Of a DNA stretch of 64,000 nucleotides, positions 25,949 through 33,748 are shown in pieces; the first letter of the stretch is position 1, and each line of letters begins with the position of its first letter. The notes beneath the pieces are model-generated. The model had not been told where the DNA came from and ran no database searches. It worked only from the letters and a program-made list of their open reading frames with translations. Origin of the DNA: Planctomycetota bacterium (GTDB lineage: Bacteria > Planctomycetota > UBA1135 > GCA-002686595); contig JABABA010000004.1 in the NCBI GenBank assembly GCA_014238415.1, positions 62,001 through 126,000 on the forward strand, written 5' to 3'. The translations under genes were made by a program, and so were the position numbers.

Positions 25949-26653
25949 ATGTTGACTCACGCCTCCCGCTTGGAGCACGAGGAGAAGTACCTCTTGCCTG
26001 CCGCTCGTAGTCAGACCGCTCTCGGTTTGCTGCGGCGGGGACTTCGTGAAGATTCCGATTACCCTCGTGGAAGGATCCACAGCGTTTACTTCGACACACC
26101 TGACTGGAAGCATCTCGAAGAGAAGTCCGCTGGCAACAGGCACAAGACCAAGCTGCGTGTGCGCTGGTATGGTCAGATCGGAAGCAGCAGACCGTCGGGC
26201 GGCTGCTTTGTTGAGGTCAAGGTGCGGCTCGGATCGGCCCGTAGCAAGCTCCGTCTGTCCGCCGCTCCCGAAGCAGCGATCCTAGCTGGGGCACCCCTTC
26301 AGGATCCGGTTTTTGGCGATTTGAAGGCGTTACTTGGGGAGTTGGGTATTCCTGCCTCTGGTACCCTGCGACCTGTCTTCGAAGTGGTCTACGACCGGTA
26401 CAGGTTTGTAGATCCTATCAACCTTGATCGCATCAGCCTCGACACGAAGATCCTGATTTCGCGCACGAATACGCTGGTGTGCCACGGGCGAACGGGTGTT
26501 CCCCTCAATAACGCGGTAGTGGAGGTCAAGGGTCCTGGTGGCCGGCTACCCCGCATCTTGGAGCGTGATCGGCGTTTGAACTTGCGGCGTTCCTCTTTTT
26601 CGAAATACGAGGCCTGTTACATGGCCGCGATCAATAACGCACAGTGCACTTGA
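25949..26653 (+). CDS. VTC-domain protein (polyphosphate polymerase-like, TTM fold)
   Basis: The ATG at 25949 (MLTHASRLEHEEKYLL) gives 234 residues and sits directly before the conserved first strand. The tunnel fold is marked by EEKYLLP, SVYFDTPD, KTKLRVRWYG, CFVEVKVR, VVYDRYRF, VVEVKGPG and SSFSKYEACYMA, with the basic and acidic residues alternating in the strands as in yeast Vtc4. Yeast Vtc4 polymerises ATP into polyphosphate; bacterial versions are less known and lack the SPX domain, as here. DUF4956 begins 2 bp after its stop. Confidence 0.87.
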   Translation: MLTHASRLEHEEKYLLPAARSQTALGLLRRGLREDSDYPRGRIHSVYFDTPDWKHLEEKSAGNRHKTKLRVRWYGQIGSSRPSGGCFVEVKVRLGSARSKLRLSAAPEAAILAGAPLQDPVFGDLKALLGELGIPASGTLRPVFEVVYDRYRFVDPINLDRISLDTKILISRTNTLVCHGRTGVPLNNAVVEVKGPGGRLPRILERDRRLNLRRSSFSKYEACYMAAINNAQCT

Positions 26654-26655
26654 CT

Positions 26656-27342
26656 ATGGAAGAACTCATCAAGCAACTGACAGACTTTGGAGAGCGGGGG
26701 TTGGCTCAGACGGGACTACCCGTTCTCGCCCTCGCCATGGCTGTTTCTCTGGTTTCATCGTTGTTCATCGCTCACCTCTATCGGGTCTTCTATCAGTCCC
26801 GAGCGATTGGCAGTGGAGTGCAGAAGTCATTTCCCATGCTGGGTCCCTCGATCACAGCGGTCTTTATCACTATCCAATTTTCACTGCCCCTATCTTTGGG
26901 GTTGCTTGGCGCACTCTCCATTGTCCGGTTTCGAACGCCAATCAAGGAGCCCGAAGAAATTGCCTTCATCATGCTGGTAGTGGCCGCGTCCTTGTGCTGT
27001 GCGACTTTGAACATGCTCTTCTTGGTGATTATCTTGGCCACGGCGACAGTGGCTTTGATCCTGACCCAACGTTTTGACAAGAGCGCTCGACGCCTCTCTG
27101 CGGGTTTGGTTGTGGTACGTGTGTCTCGGGGGGAGGGCGCTGCAGCTGTGTTGGCTTACCTAAATGAGCAAATCACGAGGGGCTCTGTCGACAGCATGGT
27201 TGAGGAAGGCGACCAGGTAGTGATTTCCTATGGTTTTGTTTCTATTCCTGAAAGCGCAGTACCGGAATTGCGTCAGGGTCTTCATGAGGTGGCCGCAGAC
27301 GCCGAGGTGAACCTCTACTTTGATCAGGGAGCTACCCTCTAG
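26656..27342 (+). CDS. DUF4956 membrane protein
   Basis: Starting at the ATG 2 bp after the VTC gene, this 228-residue protein has about four helices in its first 140 residues, with the conserved central stretch LGALSIVRFRTPIKEPEEI between helices. A soluble C-terminal domain of about 80 residues follows (LVVVRVSRGEGAAAVLAYLN). The family often neighbours VTC-domain genes, and a membrane channel or anchoring partner for the polymerase is a reasonable guess. CotH follows after 5 bp. Confidence 0.85.
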   Translation: MEELIKQLTDFGERGLAQTGLPVLALAMAVSLVSSLFIAHLYRVFYQSRAIGSGVQKSFPMLGPSITAVFITIQFSLPLSLGLLGALSIVRFRTPIKEPEEIAFIMLVVAASLCCATLNMLFLVIILATATVALILTQRFDKSARRLSAGLVVVRVSRGEGAAAVLAYLNEQITRGSVDSMVEEGDQVVISYGFVSIPESAVPELRQGLHEVAADAEVNLYFDQGATL

Positions 27343-27347
27343 AGCTA

Positions 27348-28985
27348 ATGAAGTCGCCGCGAACAGCGCTTCTGCTCGGGCTTCTGGCCATAGTCCTGAA
27401 TGCTCTTGATGGGACCAGCGTGGTCCATGCAGGCAAGCGTGTCTTGAGCCGAAGTAGTGTGCGTGCGGACCTGCTTGATGGGGGCACACTCGGAAAGAGC
27501 CTACGCAAGATGAATCTCGTGGGTACGGCGGCCCCCGACTTTGAGTGGGCCTGGGGTCTCAAGAACCGCGATCCACGGCTTGAGGTTCTCTCCGGCGATC
27601 AACCCAGTACTCCTGAGGCCTTGCTGGTTGGCGAACAGCTGCTGGATGGGTCGGCGTCAATGCTGGCTATTTCCCTGGCGATCGCGCCAGAGCATCTAGA
27701 AGATCCCGATCGCGGCATCCTGGCCAATGCTGATGTGAGACTGGAGAGGCCAGGCTCCGTTGCTTTGTTCCGAGGCCAGGAACTTTTGTTGCATACTCGC
27801 TGTGGAATTTCTTTGCACGGTCACGCCTTCAAATATGAGCGGGGTTGGGCCAGCTTCAAAGTCTTTCTGCGTGATGAACTCGGTCTGGCTCAACTTCCGC
27901 AGGGCGTAATCCAGAGCCCCCTTTCGAGTCCGGTCGACCGTTTCCTGGTGAGAGGTGCGTCCTTCACATCCTCAAACCTCTCATTCGAGGTAGCCAACAG
28001 GATCGGAAGCCCAGCTCCTGGAATGGAGCTCTGCCGTTTGATTCTCAATGGTGAAGATCAGGGGCTCATGTCCTTGACCGAACACTTGACCAGACGCTCC
28101 ATGGGCCGACGCTTGGGGCACGACGACTTTGATTTCTATCGTGCCCGAGGGGCTCATACAGTTCGAGATATCCAGGCTGAAGAGGCTTTGGAAGAATGGG
28201 CCCGGGAGCTCACGCCCTCAGAGTTCACCACCCAGATTGTGGGTGACCTTATCGACCTGGACAACCTTGCGCGCCATCTCTTTGCGATCATGTGGTGTGG
28301 CGTAGATGATTGGGCTCAGGGTGCACGCGTTCGAGATCGTCGTGTTGATCACCCTCGCTGGTCTTGGGTGCATTGGGACATGGATCGAGCCTTCAATCGG
28401 TCCTTTCCCGGCCAGGTTATTCGACCCTGGCAAAAGGCCGGTATGGACCTCGTTCTGGGTGTTCGTGAGGTTGAACAAGAGGGTGATAGGCCAAGGACCT
28501 TCATTGATCAGCAACATAGTCTTAGAGCCCTCTTGTTCAAGGGCATGATGGCCAACGACCAGGCCTTTCGGGATCTCTTCTTGCGGATTGCGGCCACGAG
28601 CATGAATCACCTGATTACTGAAGAGTGGATGGAGCCATTGATCTTGGAGCTTGGAGAGGGGCTTGAGGGCAAGGAGCATGGTAGGGCTATTGGGCCAGCC
28701 CGGTCCTTCATGAAACACCGCAGTCACTGGATGCGGGATGACATCTGTGCCCTGATGGGGCTTGGCCCGCAGGTTCGTATTCGCCTTCGAGCTCCCATGG
28801 GAACACAGTTGGAAGTGGATGGTCATCAGGTGGGGGCCCGGTACACGGGTTGGTATTTCCCTGGTCAGATGGTCCGCGTGACCTCTTTGGAGTCAATTCG
28901 TTGGATGGTTGATGGGGTGAGCTCTCGTGGCACTGAGATCGAGGTCGAGGCACAAGGGGATATGCTCATCTTCGCGCGGCCTTAG
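27348..28985 (+). CDS. CotH-kinase-like exported protein
   Basis: A 545-residue protein with a signal peptide (ALLLGLLAIVLNALDG). CotH-type elements appear in order: FLVRGASFTSSNLSFEV, the nucleotide-region LILNGEDQGLMSLTEHLTR, the hinge segment IDLDNLARHLFAIMWCGVDDW and the metal-binding WSWVHWDMDRAFN. Bacillus CotH phosphorylates spore-coat proteins and is an atypical kinase. Linkage to VTC and DUF4956 suggests a protein-modification or polymer-attachment system at the cell surface. The C-terminus (RIRLRAPMGTQLEVDG) looks like a small beta domain. Confidence 0.83.
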   Translation: MKSPRTALLLGLLAIVLNALDGTSVVHAGKRVLSRSSVRADLLDGGTLGKSLRKMNLVGTAAPDFEWAWGLKNRDPRLEVLSGDQPSTPEALLVGEQLLDGSASMLAISLAIAPEHLEDPDRGILANADVRLERPGSVALFRGQELLLHTRCGISLHGHAFKYERGWASFKVFLRDELGLAQLPQGVIQSPLSSPVDRFLVRGASFTSSNLSFEVANRIGSPAPGMELCRLILNGEDQGLMSLTEHLTRRSMGRRLGHDDFDFYRARGAHTVRDIQAEEALEEWARELTPSEFTTQIVGDLIDLDNLARHLFAIMWCGVDDWAQGARVRDRRVDHPRWSWVHWDMDRAFNRSFPGQVIRPWQKAGMDLVLGVREVEQEGDRPRTFIDQQHSLRALLFKGMMANDQAFRDLFLRIAATSMNHLITEEWMEPLILELGEGLEGKEHGRAIGPARSFMKHRSHWMRDDICALMGLGPQVRIRLRAPMGTQLEVDGHQVGARYTGWYFPGQMVRVTSLESIRWMVDGVSSRGTEIEVEAQGDMLIFARP

Positions 28986-29010
28986 GTCTAGGATCGACGC
29001 TTCTCCGCGC

Positions 29011-29016
29011 TAGACT
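29011..29016 (+). promoter_or_regulatory. -10-like TAGACT before the methyltransferase gene
   Basis: TAGACT within GCGCTAGACTGGGGC lies 11 nt before the ATG at 29028. No convincing -35 is seen at 16-18 nt. It is listed because identical or near-identical boxes precede other genes of the window. Confidence 0.3.
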
Positions 29017-29027
29017 GGGGCACCTTC

Positions 29028-29789
29028 ATGGCCCAGAGCAACGCACAGGCCCAGATCGAGCTGCACAAGGAGCTAGCACCGCGCTACGCCTTTCGCTATT
29101 CGTTTCCTTTCTCCCGGCGCTTCCAGCAGGATTGGCACGCGGAGATGATCTCTCATGTGCCCTCCGGCGCCCAGCGCATTTTGGACCTGGGATGTGGCAC
29201 GGGTTTTTTCCTGGCCGAGTTGGAGGCTCAGCATCCTGGAGCGGTTGGCCTTGATATCTCCCATGCCATGTTGAGGGTCTCGGACCAGTATGTGCCTGGT
29301 GTTCGGCTGGTGACTGGTGATGCGGAGAAGCTGCCCTTTCAGCCGGCCGCCTTCGATGTGGTTTTTTGCAAGGGCAGTCTTCATCACGTGCGCGATCATG
29401 TTGGGTTCTTGACCCATTGCAAGAATGGGTTGGGAGGTCAAGGGGTCTTGATCATGAGCGAACCCTGCAATGACAATCCCTTCATCCGTTGGGCCAGGGC
29501 TCTGATGTATCGCAAGTCCCCGCATTTTGATGTTGGGGATCAGGGGTTCACTCGCAGTGGGATCATCAACCTCTGCGAACAGGCAGGTTTTGAGGTGGTG
29601 CTGGCCAAGAAGTATGGCATTTTTGCATATGTCTTTGCGGGTTTCCCAGACCACGTGGGGATTCTGCGCTACCTGCCAGGAAACGATCTCTTGACGCGCT
29701 TCTTTCTGGCACTTGATCGGGTGCTATGTGCGTTGCCGGGGTTCTCCTTGCTGGGGTTCCATATTGTGATCGTAGCTCGACCGCGTTAG
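29028..29789 (+). CDS. Class I SAM-dependent methyltransferase (Methyltransf_11 type)
   Basis: A 253-residue soluble protein. SAM motifs are ILDLGCGTGFFLAEL (motif I), VGLDISHAML (post-I acidic), GDAEKLPFQPAAFDVVFC (motif II) and a loop with KGSLHHV. The C-terminal 80 residues are more hydrophobic (LTRFFLALDRVLCALPGFSLLG), suggesting a lipid or glycolipid substrate. It follows the CotH cassette but has its own -10-like box. The substrate cannot be inferred. Confidence 0.87.
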   Translation: MAQSNAQAQIELHKELAPRYAFRYSFPFSRRFQQDWHAEMISHVPSGAQRILDLGCGTGFFLAELEAQHPGAVGLDISHAMLRVSDQYVPGVRLVTGDAEKLPFQPAAFDVVFCKGSLHHVRDHVGFLTHCKNGLGGQGVLIMSEPCNDNPFIRWARALMYRKSPHFDVGDQGFTRSGIINLCEQAGFEVVLAKKYGIFAYVFAGFPDHVGILRYLPGNDLLTRFFLALDRVLCALPGFSLLGFHIVIVARPR

Positions 29790-29809
29790 GGCTTCCTGAG
29801 GACAGAGGG

Positions 29810-29822
29810 GTCAGGACCTGAC
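29810..29822. other. Short inverted repeat between convergent genes
   Basis: GTCAGGACCTGAC is a 13-nt near-perfect dyad (5-bp stem, 3-nt loop) in the 87-bp gap between the methyltransferase and DUF523 stops. It has no T-tract on either side, so a terminator role is only a possibility. Confidence 0.3.
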
Positions 29823-29876
29823 TGCACGCCATCTGAGTCGGACAGCCAGGGTCTTTTGCATGGCCTTTGTGGCGAT

Positions 29877-30362
29877 TCAAGAACTGTCGCGGTGACCTTC
29901 CACGCCGGTGCACTCGATCCCGTTGCGCTTGAGCAGGGCTGTCGTGACTCCAGGTCCGGGCACCGCAATCCCGTCCACATGGGTGGTGCAGACCCCGCAC
30001 GATGGCGATCGTTCCTTGAGGAAGGCGCGGGTCAGTTGGTGTTCCTGGCAGAGTTCAAGAGCTCCTCGTGCTCCTGCCATGAACTCATCCGTCACATTCC
30101 TGCCCTCTGCGGTTCGAAGACCAGTCTCGCCATCCAAGACCGCTGACGCGTCGTCCCTCTCTATCCAGGCCGCAGGCCGTGGAGTCGACAGGCCTCCATG
30201 CTCTTCGGGACAGAATGGCACCGCCCTCATACCCTCTTGAGTCAATTGCTGCTCCAGGGCCCGATCCCGGTTGTGCCCCCCGTCATAGCGGCAGGTCTGG
30301 CCGAGCAAGCAGGCGCTGACCAGGACCTCCTGGAGGGGAACTTTCGTGGGATCCGCAGACAT
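29877..30362 (-). CDS. DUF523 family protein
   Basis: A 161-residue protein with the family pattern VSACLLGQTCRYDGG, FCPEEHGGLSTPRPAA and FLKERSPSCGVC. The conserved cysteines (C18/C23-like, CPE, SPSCG) suggest metal or iron-sulphur binding. The function of DUF523 is not established; relatives are fused to or neighbour DUF1722. TAGGAT lies 6 nt upstream of the ATG on the minus strand. Confidence 0.9.
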   Translation of the reverse strand: MSADPTKVPLQEVLVSACLLGQTCRYDGGHNRDRALEQQLTQEGMRAVPFCPEEHGGLSTPRPAAWIERDDASAVLDGETGLRTAEGRNVTDEFMAGARGALELCQEHQLTRAFLKERSPSCGVCTTHVDGIAVPGPGVTTALLKRNGIECTGVEGHRDSS

Positions 30363-30368
30363 GACCCC

Positions 30369-30374
30369 ATCCTA
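30369..30374 (-). promoter_or_regulatory. -10-like TAGGAT before DUF523
   Basis: On the minus strand GACTAGGATGGGGTC leads directly to the ATG at 30362. No TTGACA-like -35 occurs 16-18 nt upstream. This is another member of the recurrent box. Confidence 0.3.
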
Positions 30375-30547
30375 GTCCCTCCTGTGGCCGCCATAGCAAG
30401 TTCAGGCGCACAGCACCACTTGACGGCAAACGGGGCCCGCTCCTATCCTCTTGCCCCTTCTGTTGCGAGGCTGGTTACGGCTGCCGGCAGAAGGGGTAGC
30501 CTCAGGGTCCCCAAGAGCCCGTTTCACCCCCCCCAGAGTTTCGCCCC

Positions 30548-31645
30548 ATGCGCCCGGTCCAAGTCCTATTCCTTCCTCTTGCTCTCGTTCTTCTGCCCTC
30601 TCTTCAGGCGGACACGATTCATCTGACTGATGGCACTTCGATTGAGGAGGTAAAGGTCAAAGAAGAGACTCTGCAGGGCGTGACCTACAAGGAAGGGCGT
30701 GAGGAGACTTTGGTGCAGAGTAATCGCATCCGCTCGATCACCTTCAGTCCCTTGCCGGCATTGATTGACCGTGCGGAGGCGGGTCTTGATGAGGATCAGT
30801 ACATGGGTGCGGTGATGGGCTACGAGGAGTATATCGCCCAGAACAGCGAGCCCGAGCGCAAGTATCCCTGGGCTCTGCCCTATGCCTATTATCGTGTGGT
30901 TGAACTGCAGCAGACCATGCGTGAATGGGATGCGGTGGTTGTCGCGGTTGATCGCTTGCTGCTCAAAGCAGGGACCTCGCGGTATGCACCTCTGGCGATG
31001 ATCAAGAAAGCAGAAGCACTCTATGATGGGGGCAAGCCCAAGCAAGCCATCGCAGTCCTTGATGAGCTGACCCAGTTGAGCAAGAGTGCCCAACTCGGTG
31101 GGCGCTGGGATATTGAGGCCGACTTGCGCCGGTTGCTATTTGACACCCGCCTGAAAGGGCAGGAGCGAGTCAGGAAGCTCGAAGCGGTGTCCTCTCGTGC
31201 GGGCGGTCTGTACAGGTCCGCCTGGGGCCGAGCTGAAGTGGCTATTGGCGAGAGCCTGCTCAAGGACAACGATCAGGCAGGTGCCGAGAAAGTCTTCCGT
31301 GCGGTCATCAAGGAAGACGGTTCTGATCGATACTCTCGTGCTGCTGCCTGGTCAGGTGTGGGCGCCTGTTTGTTCAACCGAGCCGCTGCCGCTACCGAGG
31401 CTGGTGAGGACGGGGCAGCGGCCATCTGCCGCGAGTCGGCCTTGGCACACATGCGTGTGTTGGTGCTTTATCGTGACCAGACTCGGTTCCTTTCCGGGGC
31501 GCTTTATTGGGCTGGTCGCAGCTTTGATCTGATTGGCGATGAGGAGAGTGCCGATAGGGCTCAGCGGCTCTATCGCAAGGTGATTCGTAATCACAAGGGG
31601 ACGCGTTGGGCTGAAGAGGCCCGAGCGTTCTACAAGAAGCGCTGA
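30548..31645 (+). CDS. Exported TPR-repeat protein of unknown function
   Basis: A 365-residue protein with a signal peptide (VLFLPLALVLLPSLQAD). A small beta domain follows (TIHLTDGTSIEEVKVKEETL), resembling the short DGTxxxGxV-type module common in Planctomycetota exported proteins. The remainder is TPR-like helices (MIKKAEALYDGGKPKQAIAVL; YRKVIRNHKGTRWAEEARAF), akin to YbgF/outer-membrane assembly TPR proteins. An eight-cytosine run lies about 15 nt before the start. It is monocistronic or first before a 223-bp spacer. Confidence 0.8.
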   Translation: MRPVQVLFLPLALVLLPSLQADTIHLTDGTSIEEVKVKEETLQGVTYKEGREETLVQSNRIRSITFSPLPALIDRAEAGLDEDQYMGAVMGYEEYIAQNSEPERKYPWALPYAYYRVVELQQTMREWDAVVVAVDRLLLKAGTSRYAPLAMIKKAEALYDGGKPKQAIAVLDELTQLSKSAQLGGRWDIEADLRRLLFDTRLKGQERVRKLEAVSSRAGGLYRSAWGRAEVAIGESLLKDNDQAGAEKVFRAVIKEDGSDRYSRAAAWSGVGACLFNRAAAATEAGEDGAAAICRESALAHMRVLVLYRDQTRFLSGALYWAGRSFDLIGDEESADRAQRLYRKVIRNHKGTRWAEEARAFYKKR

Positions 31646-31868
31646 ATTCCCGGCCGTTGGTTTGGAAAAGGTCAGCTCAGCAGCTGCCCCAGTCAGAATC
31701 ACCCGCGGACCTGCTCGGTTTCCGGCTATTTTCTTGGTGCCGGGAAAGAGACGAGGCAAGGGCTCTGATGAGCGTTTCGGGAAGCTTCACTGGCAGATTG
31801 GGCCCCTCGTATCCACTCTTTCGGGGTGGCTGGGGTGACACCTGCTGCTGGCCTGGGTCGCGGGTCAG

Positions 31869-32591
31869 ATGAAAACCCAATGTGATTGTGGTCTCTTGCC
31901 CTGCATGAAGACCAATTCGAATCTCACCGAGGCGGAGTCCGTAGAGCCTCCCCGCGCACCAAGGGTCTCCGAGTGGGAGAGCTATACTCAACAGCATTCG
32001 TGGCTCGTGGGCCGTCTCGTAGCGGGTGGTTGCCACAAGCAGGATGCAGAGGATGTGGCTCAGGAGGCTCTCATGAAGGCCTGCCTGCGCACCCGAGAGG
32101 GCCGCGACTTGCACAGGAAGGAGGGTTGGCTGTTGGTCGTGGCCCGGAACATCGCTCGCGACCGTGTGCGGCGCTCGCGTCCTTTCGAAAGGAATACGGT
32201 GCAATTCGAGAACATCGAACAGGTCGATCCCTCGGCCTCTCTGATTGAAGAGAAGCGCCCCGAAATCCGCGCCGAGCGAGTCTCCAGCCTGTTACGCAAG
32301 ATGTTTGAGGCCTACTGCAGCTTGCGTGATCGAGATCGAGTCGTGCTTTGTGCATGGTGCCTTACAGAGGGTGATGCGGGACGTACCGCCAAGGCTCTCG
32401 GCCTGCGCCGCAAGGCGATCAAGGTGTGTATCTTCCGGGCTCGTCAGCGCCTGCACAGGCGCCTGGTGCGGCAAGGAGGTGAGGACCAGGTCCCGGGACT
32501 GGACCAGATGTTGCGGCTTACCCGCCGGGTGCAGGCGCCTTCCAAGGGGCATGTACACGGCGACGGGGGGCTACAGTGCGCCGATGGCTGA
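31869..32591 (+). CDS. ECF-type RNA polymerase sigma factor
   Basis: A 240-residue factor. Region 2 shows HKQDAEDVAQEALMKACLR and EGWLLVVARNIARDRVRR; region 4 shows DRVVLCAWCLTEGDAGRTAKAL plus RRKAIKVCIFRARQRL. The track ATG gives an N-terminus with four cysteines (CDCGLLPC); an ATG 12 codons later (MKTNSNLTEAES) may be the true start. The C-terminus has a 35-residue basic tail. The next gene starts inside its last codons (16-nt overlap), suggesting translational coupling to an exported partner. Confidence 0.85.
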   Translation: MKTQCDCGLLPCMKTNSNLTEAESVEPPRAPRVSEWESYTQQHSWLVGRLVAGGCHKQDAEDVAQEALMKACLRTREGRDLHRKEGWLLVVARNIARDRVRRSRPFERNTVQFENIEQVDPSASLIEEKRPEIRAERVSSLLRKMFEAYCSLRDRDRVVLCAWCLTEGDAGRTAKALGLRRKAIKVCIFRARQRLHRRLVRQGGEDQVPGLDQMLRLTRRVQAPSKGHVHGDGGLQCADG

Positions 32592-33154
32592 TTCTCCCGT
32601 TGTTGGCCCTCGCTGTTCTTCCGGTACGGTGGCACGGAGGCGAATCAAGGGCGTCCTTGCGGCCCCAACCTCATCTGCGGGTGCGTACTCGTGTGGCGGC
32701 TCGTGCAGGGAACAAGGCTGCGCCCCTGGAACTGGTGGAACAAATGCTCGAGTTGGAGAGCAGCAACGGTCTCGACGGCGCTCTAGCGGCTGAATGGCTT
32801 TTAATTGGACGTTTGTTCGGGTACCTGGGGCATCAAGAGGCTGCACAGATCGTCTTCCGCTGGGTCGAGTGCCGTGCGAGGGAAGGTGGATGGCGTGCGC
32901 GCGCGGCTCATGAGGCGCTTAAACTGCTTGCGCGCACCCCGAACACCGTAACCAGCGAGGATTGGGTTGCTCTGGGGCTGGCACACGCCCTACCGGAGGA
33001 GTTGATCGAGCAAGTTGCAGTGAGATGTGCCAAAAAAGGGGACTCGCTCTCGCGAGAGAGCCTCTTGCAGGCAGTTGAGAAGCGGCGCACGGGGGATAAT
33101 GGATGGAATCCACCTCGCTTGCGTCGAGAATTACGTGTTCTGCTGGGTGACTAG
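32576..33154 (+). CDS. Small exported helical protein coupled to the ECF sigma gene
   Basis: A 192-residue protein from a GTG inside the sigma gene. It begins with a positively charged signal or anchor (MRRWLILPLLALAVLPVRW). The mature part is helical and TPR-like (EWLLIGRLFGYLGHQEAAQI). No zinc anti-sigma signature (HxxxCxxC) is present. The 16-nt overlap suggests cotranslation; an anti-sigma or sensor role is inferred only from position. Confidence 0.65.
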   Translation: MRRWLILPLLALAVLPVRWHGGESRASLRPQPHLRVRTRVAARAGNKAAPLELVEQMLELESSNGLDGALAAEWLLIGRLFGYLGHQEAAQIVFRWVECRAREGGWRARAAHEALKLLARTPNTVTSEDWVALGLAHALPEELIEQVAVRCAKKGDSLSRESLLQAVEKRRTGDNGWNPPRLRRELRVLLGD

Positions 33155-33225
33155 CACCTAATCACATGGTTGTGAGGGTGTTGTGTCGTGCGGACAGCGT
33201 GCAATTTGTCTGCAAGCGACAAGTG

Positions 33226-33241
33226 TGGCACGAAAACTGCA
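33226..33241 (+). promoter_or_regulatory. Sigma-54 (-24/-12) promoter
   Basis: TGGCACGAAAACTGCA matches the -24/-12 consensus TGGCACG-N4-TTGCA at all but one position. The GG and GC pairs have exactly 10 nt between them. Transcription would start near 33252 and run right. There is no strong gene downstream on this strand: the next annotated gene, ugd, is opposite. A 92-codon ORF at 33431 or an RNA could be the target. Confidence 0.6.
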
Positions 33242-33430
33242 TCATGGAAGAAGATATCGTGCTGGTGCGCCAGTTATTGGCCTCCAGGTTTCAGCTTTTG
33301 CAGCCATGGCTCGTCCATAGACCCAAGAATTTTTTCATTCCAATCGCAATCGATCCTTTCGTTGGGGCTTTTGTTGGGGTATGAAACATGTTCTCTGGTG
33401 ATCTGAGTCTTCACCTTCAGGTGTTGCGTC

Positions 33431-33709
33431 ATGCGTAACGCAGGGAGCGAAGACGAGGTGACCTGGGGAAAGCCACAACATCGGATGGGGCGGCCTTGCC
33501 ATTTGGAGAGGTCGTCCCGTCTTATGTTTGCAGGGCAAGTTTCCTGTTGTGGCCTGTTTGCCTTGGTGCCGAATTCAACCCTAGAGGCCTGTTGGAGGCC
33601 AAATGGGGATGATTTGCAGTTCAGCCGATTGTCAGTTCGAACTCTGCTCAAGCCAGGAGCGTGGTTCACTGGGCCGCTGGATGAGCAGGCGAGGAAAGAG
33701 GCAAACTAA
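33431..33709 (+). CDS. Possible small ORF downstream of the sigma-54 promoter
   Basis: A 92-codon ORF with an AGGTG 7 nt before its ATG, lying about 180 nt after the predicted sigma-54 start point. The protein (MRNAGSEDEVTWGKPQHR...) has no signal peptide, helix or family motif I recognise. It has four cysteines. It is kept only because of its ribosome-binding site and promoter context, and may be noncoding. Confidence 0.25.
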   Translation: MRNAGSEDEVTWGKPQHRMGRPCHLERSSRLMFAGQVSCCGLFALVPNSTLEACWRPNGDDLQFSRLSVRTLLKPGAWFTGPLDEQARKEAN

Positions 33710-33748
33710 CCCGCGAGATGTGAAGAGCCTTCGTTTGGCCCGGGTCTT

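Larger units (their letters stand above)
33155..33748. other. 594-bp interval with no convincing protein gene
   Basis: Between the small exported protein and ugd no ORF has a recognisable family. The interval contains the sigma-54 promoter (33226-33241), a small hairpin CACCTTCAGGTG near 33413, a second imperfect hairpin near 33424, and an ORF of 92 codons (33431-33709). The minus-strand 131-codon ORF and the plus-strand 72-codon ORFs look like chance frames. Sigma-54-driven RNA or peptide production is the best guess for its content. Confidence 0.6.

Noticed and set aside
31646-31868. Extra small gene between the TPR protein and the ECF sigma factor
   Set aside because: No ORF with a start signal or recognisable product; the 71-codon plus frame overlaps the sigma start and looks random.
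33166-33669. ORFs 33166-33384 (+), 33188-33406 (+) and 33274-33669 (-) as genes
   Set aside because: No family features or ribosome-binding sites; the plus ones begin before the predicted sigma-54 start point and the minus one has no consistent codon pattern.
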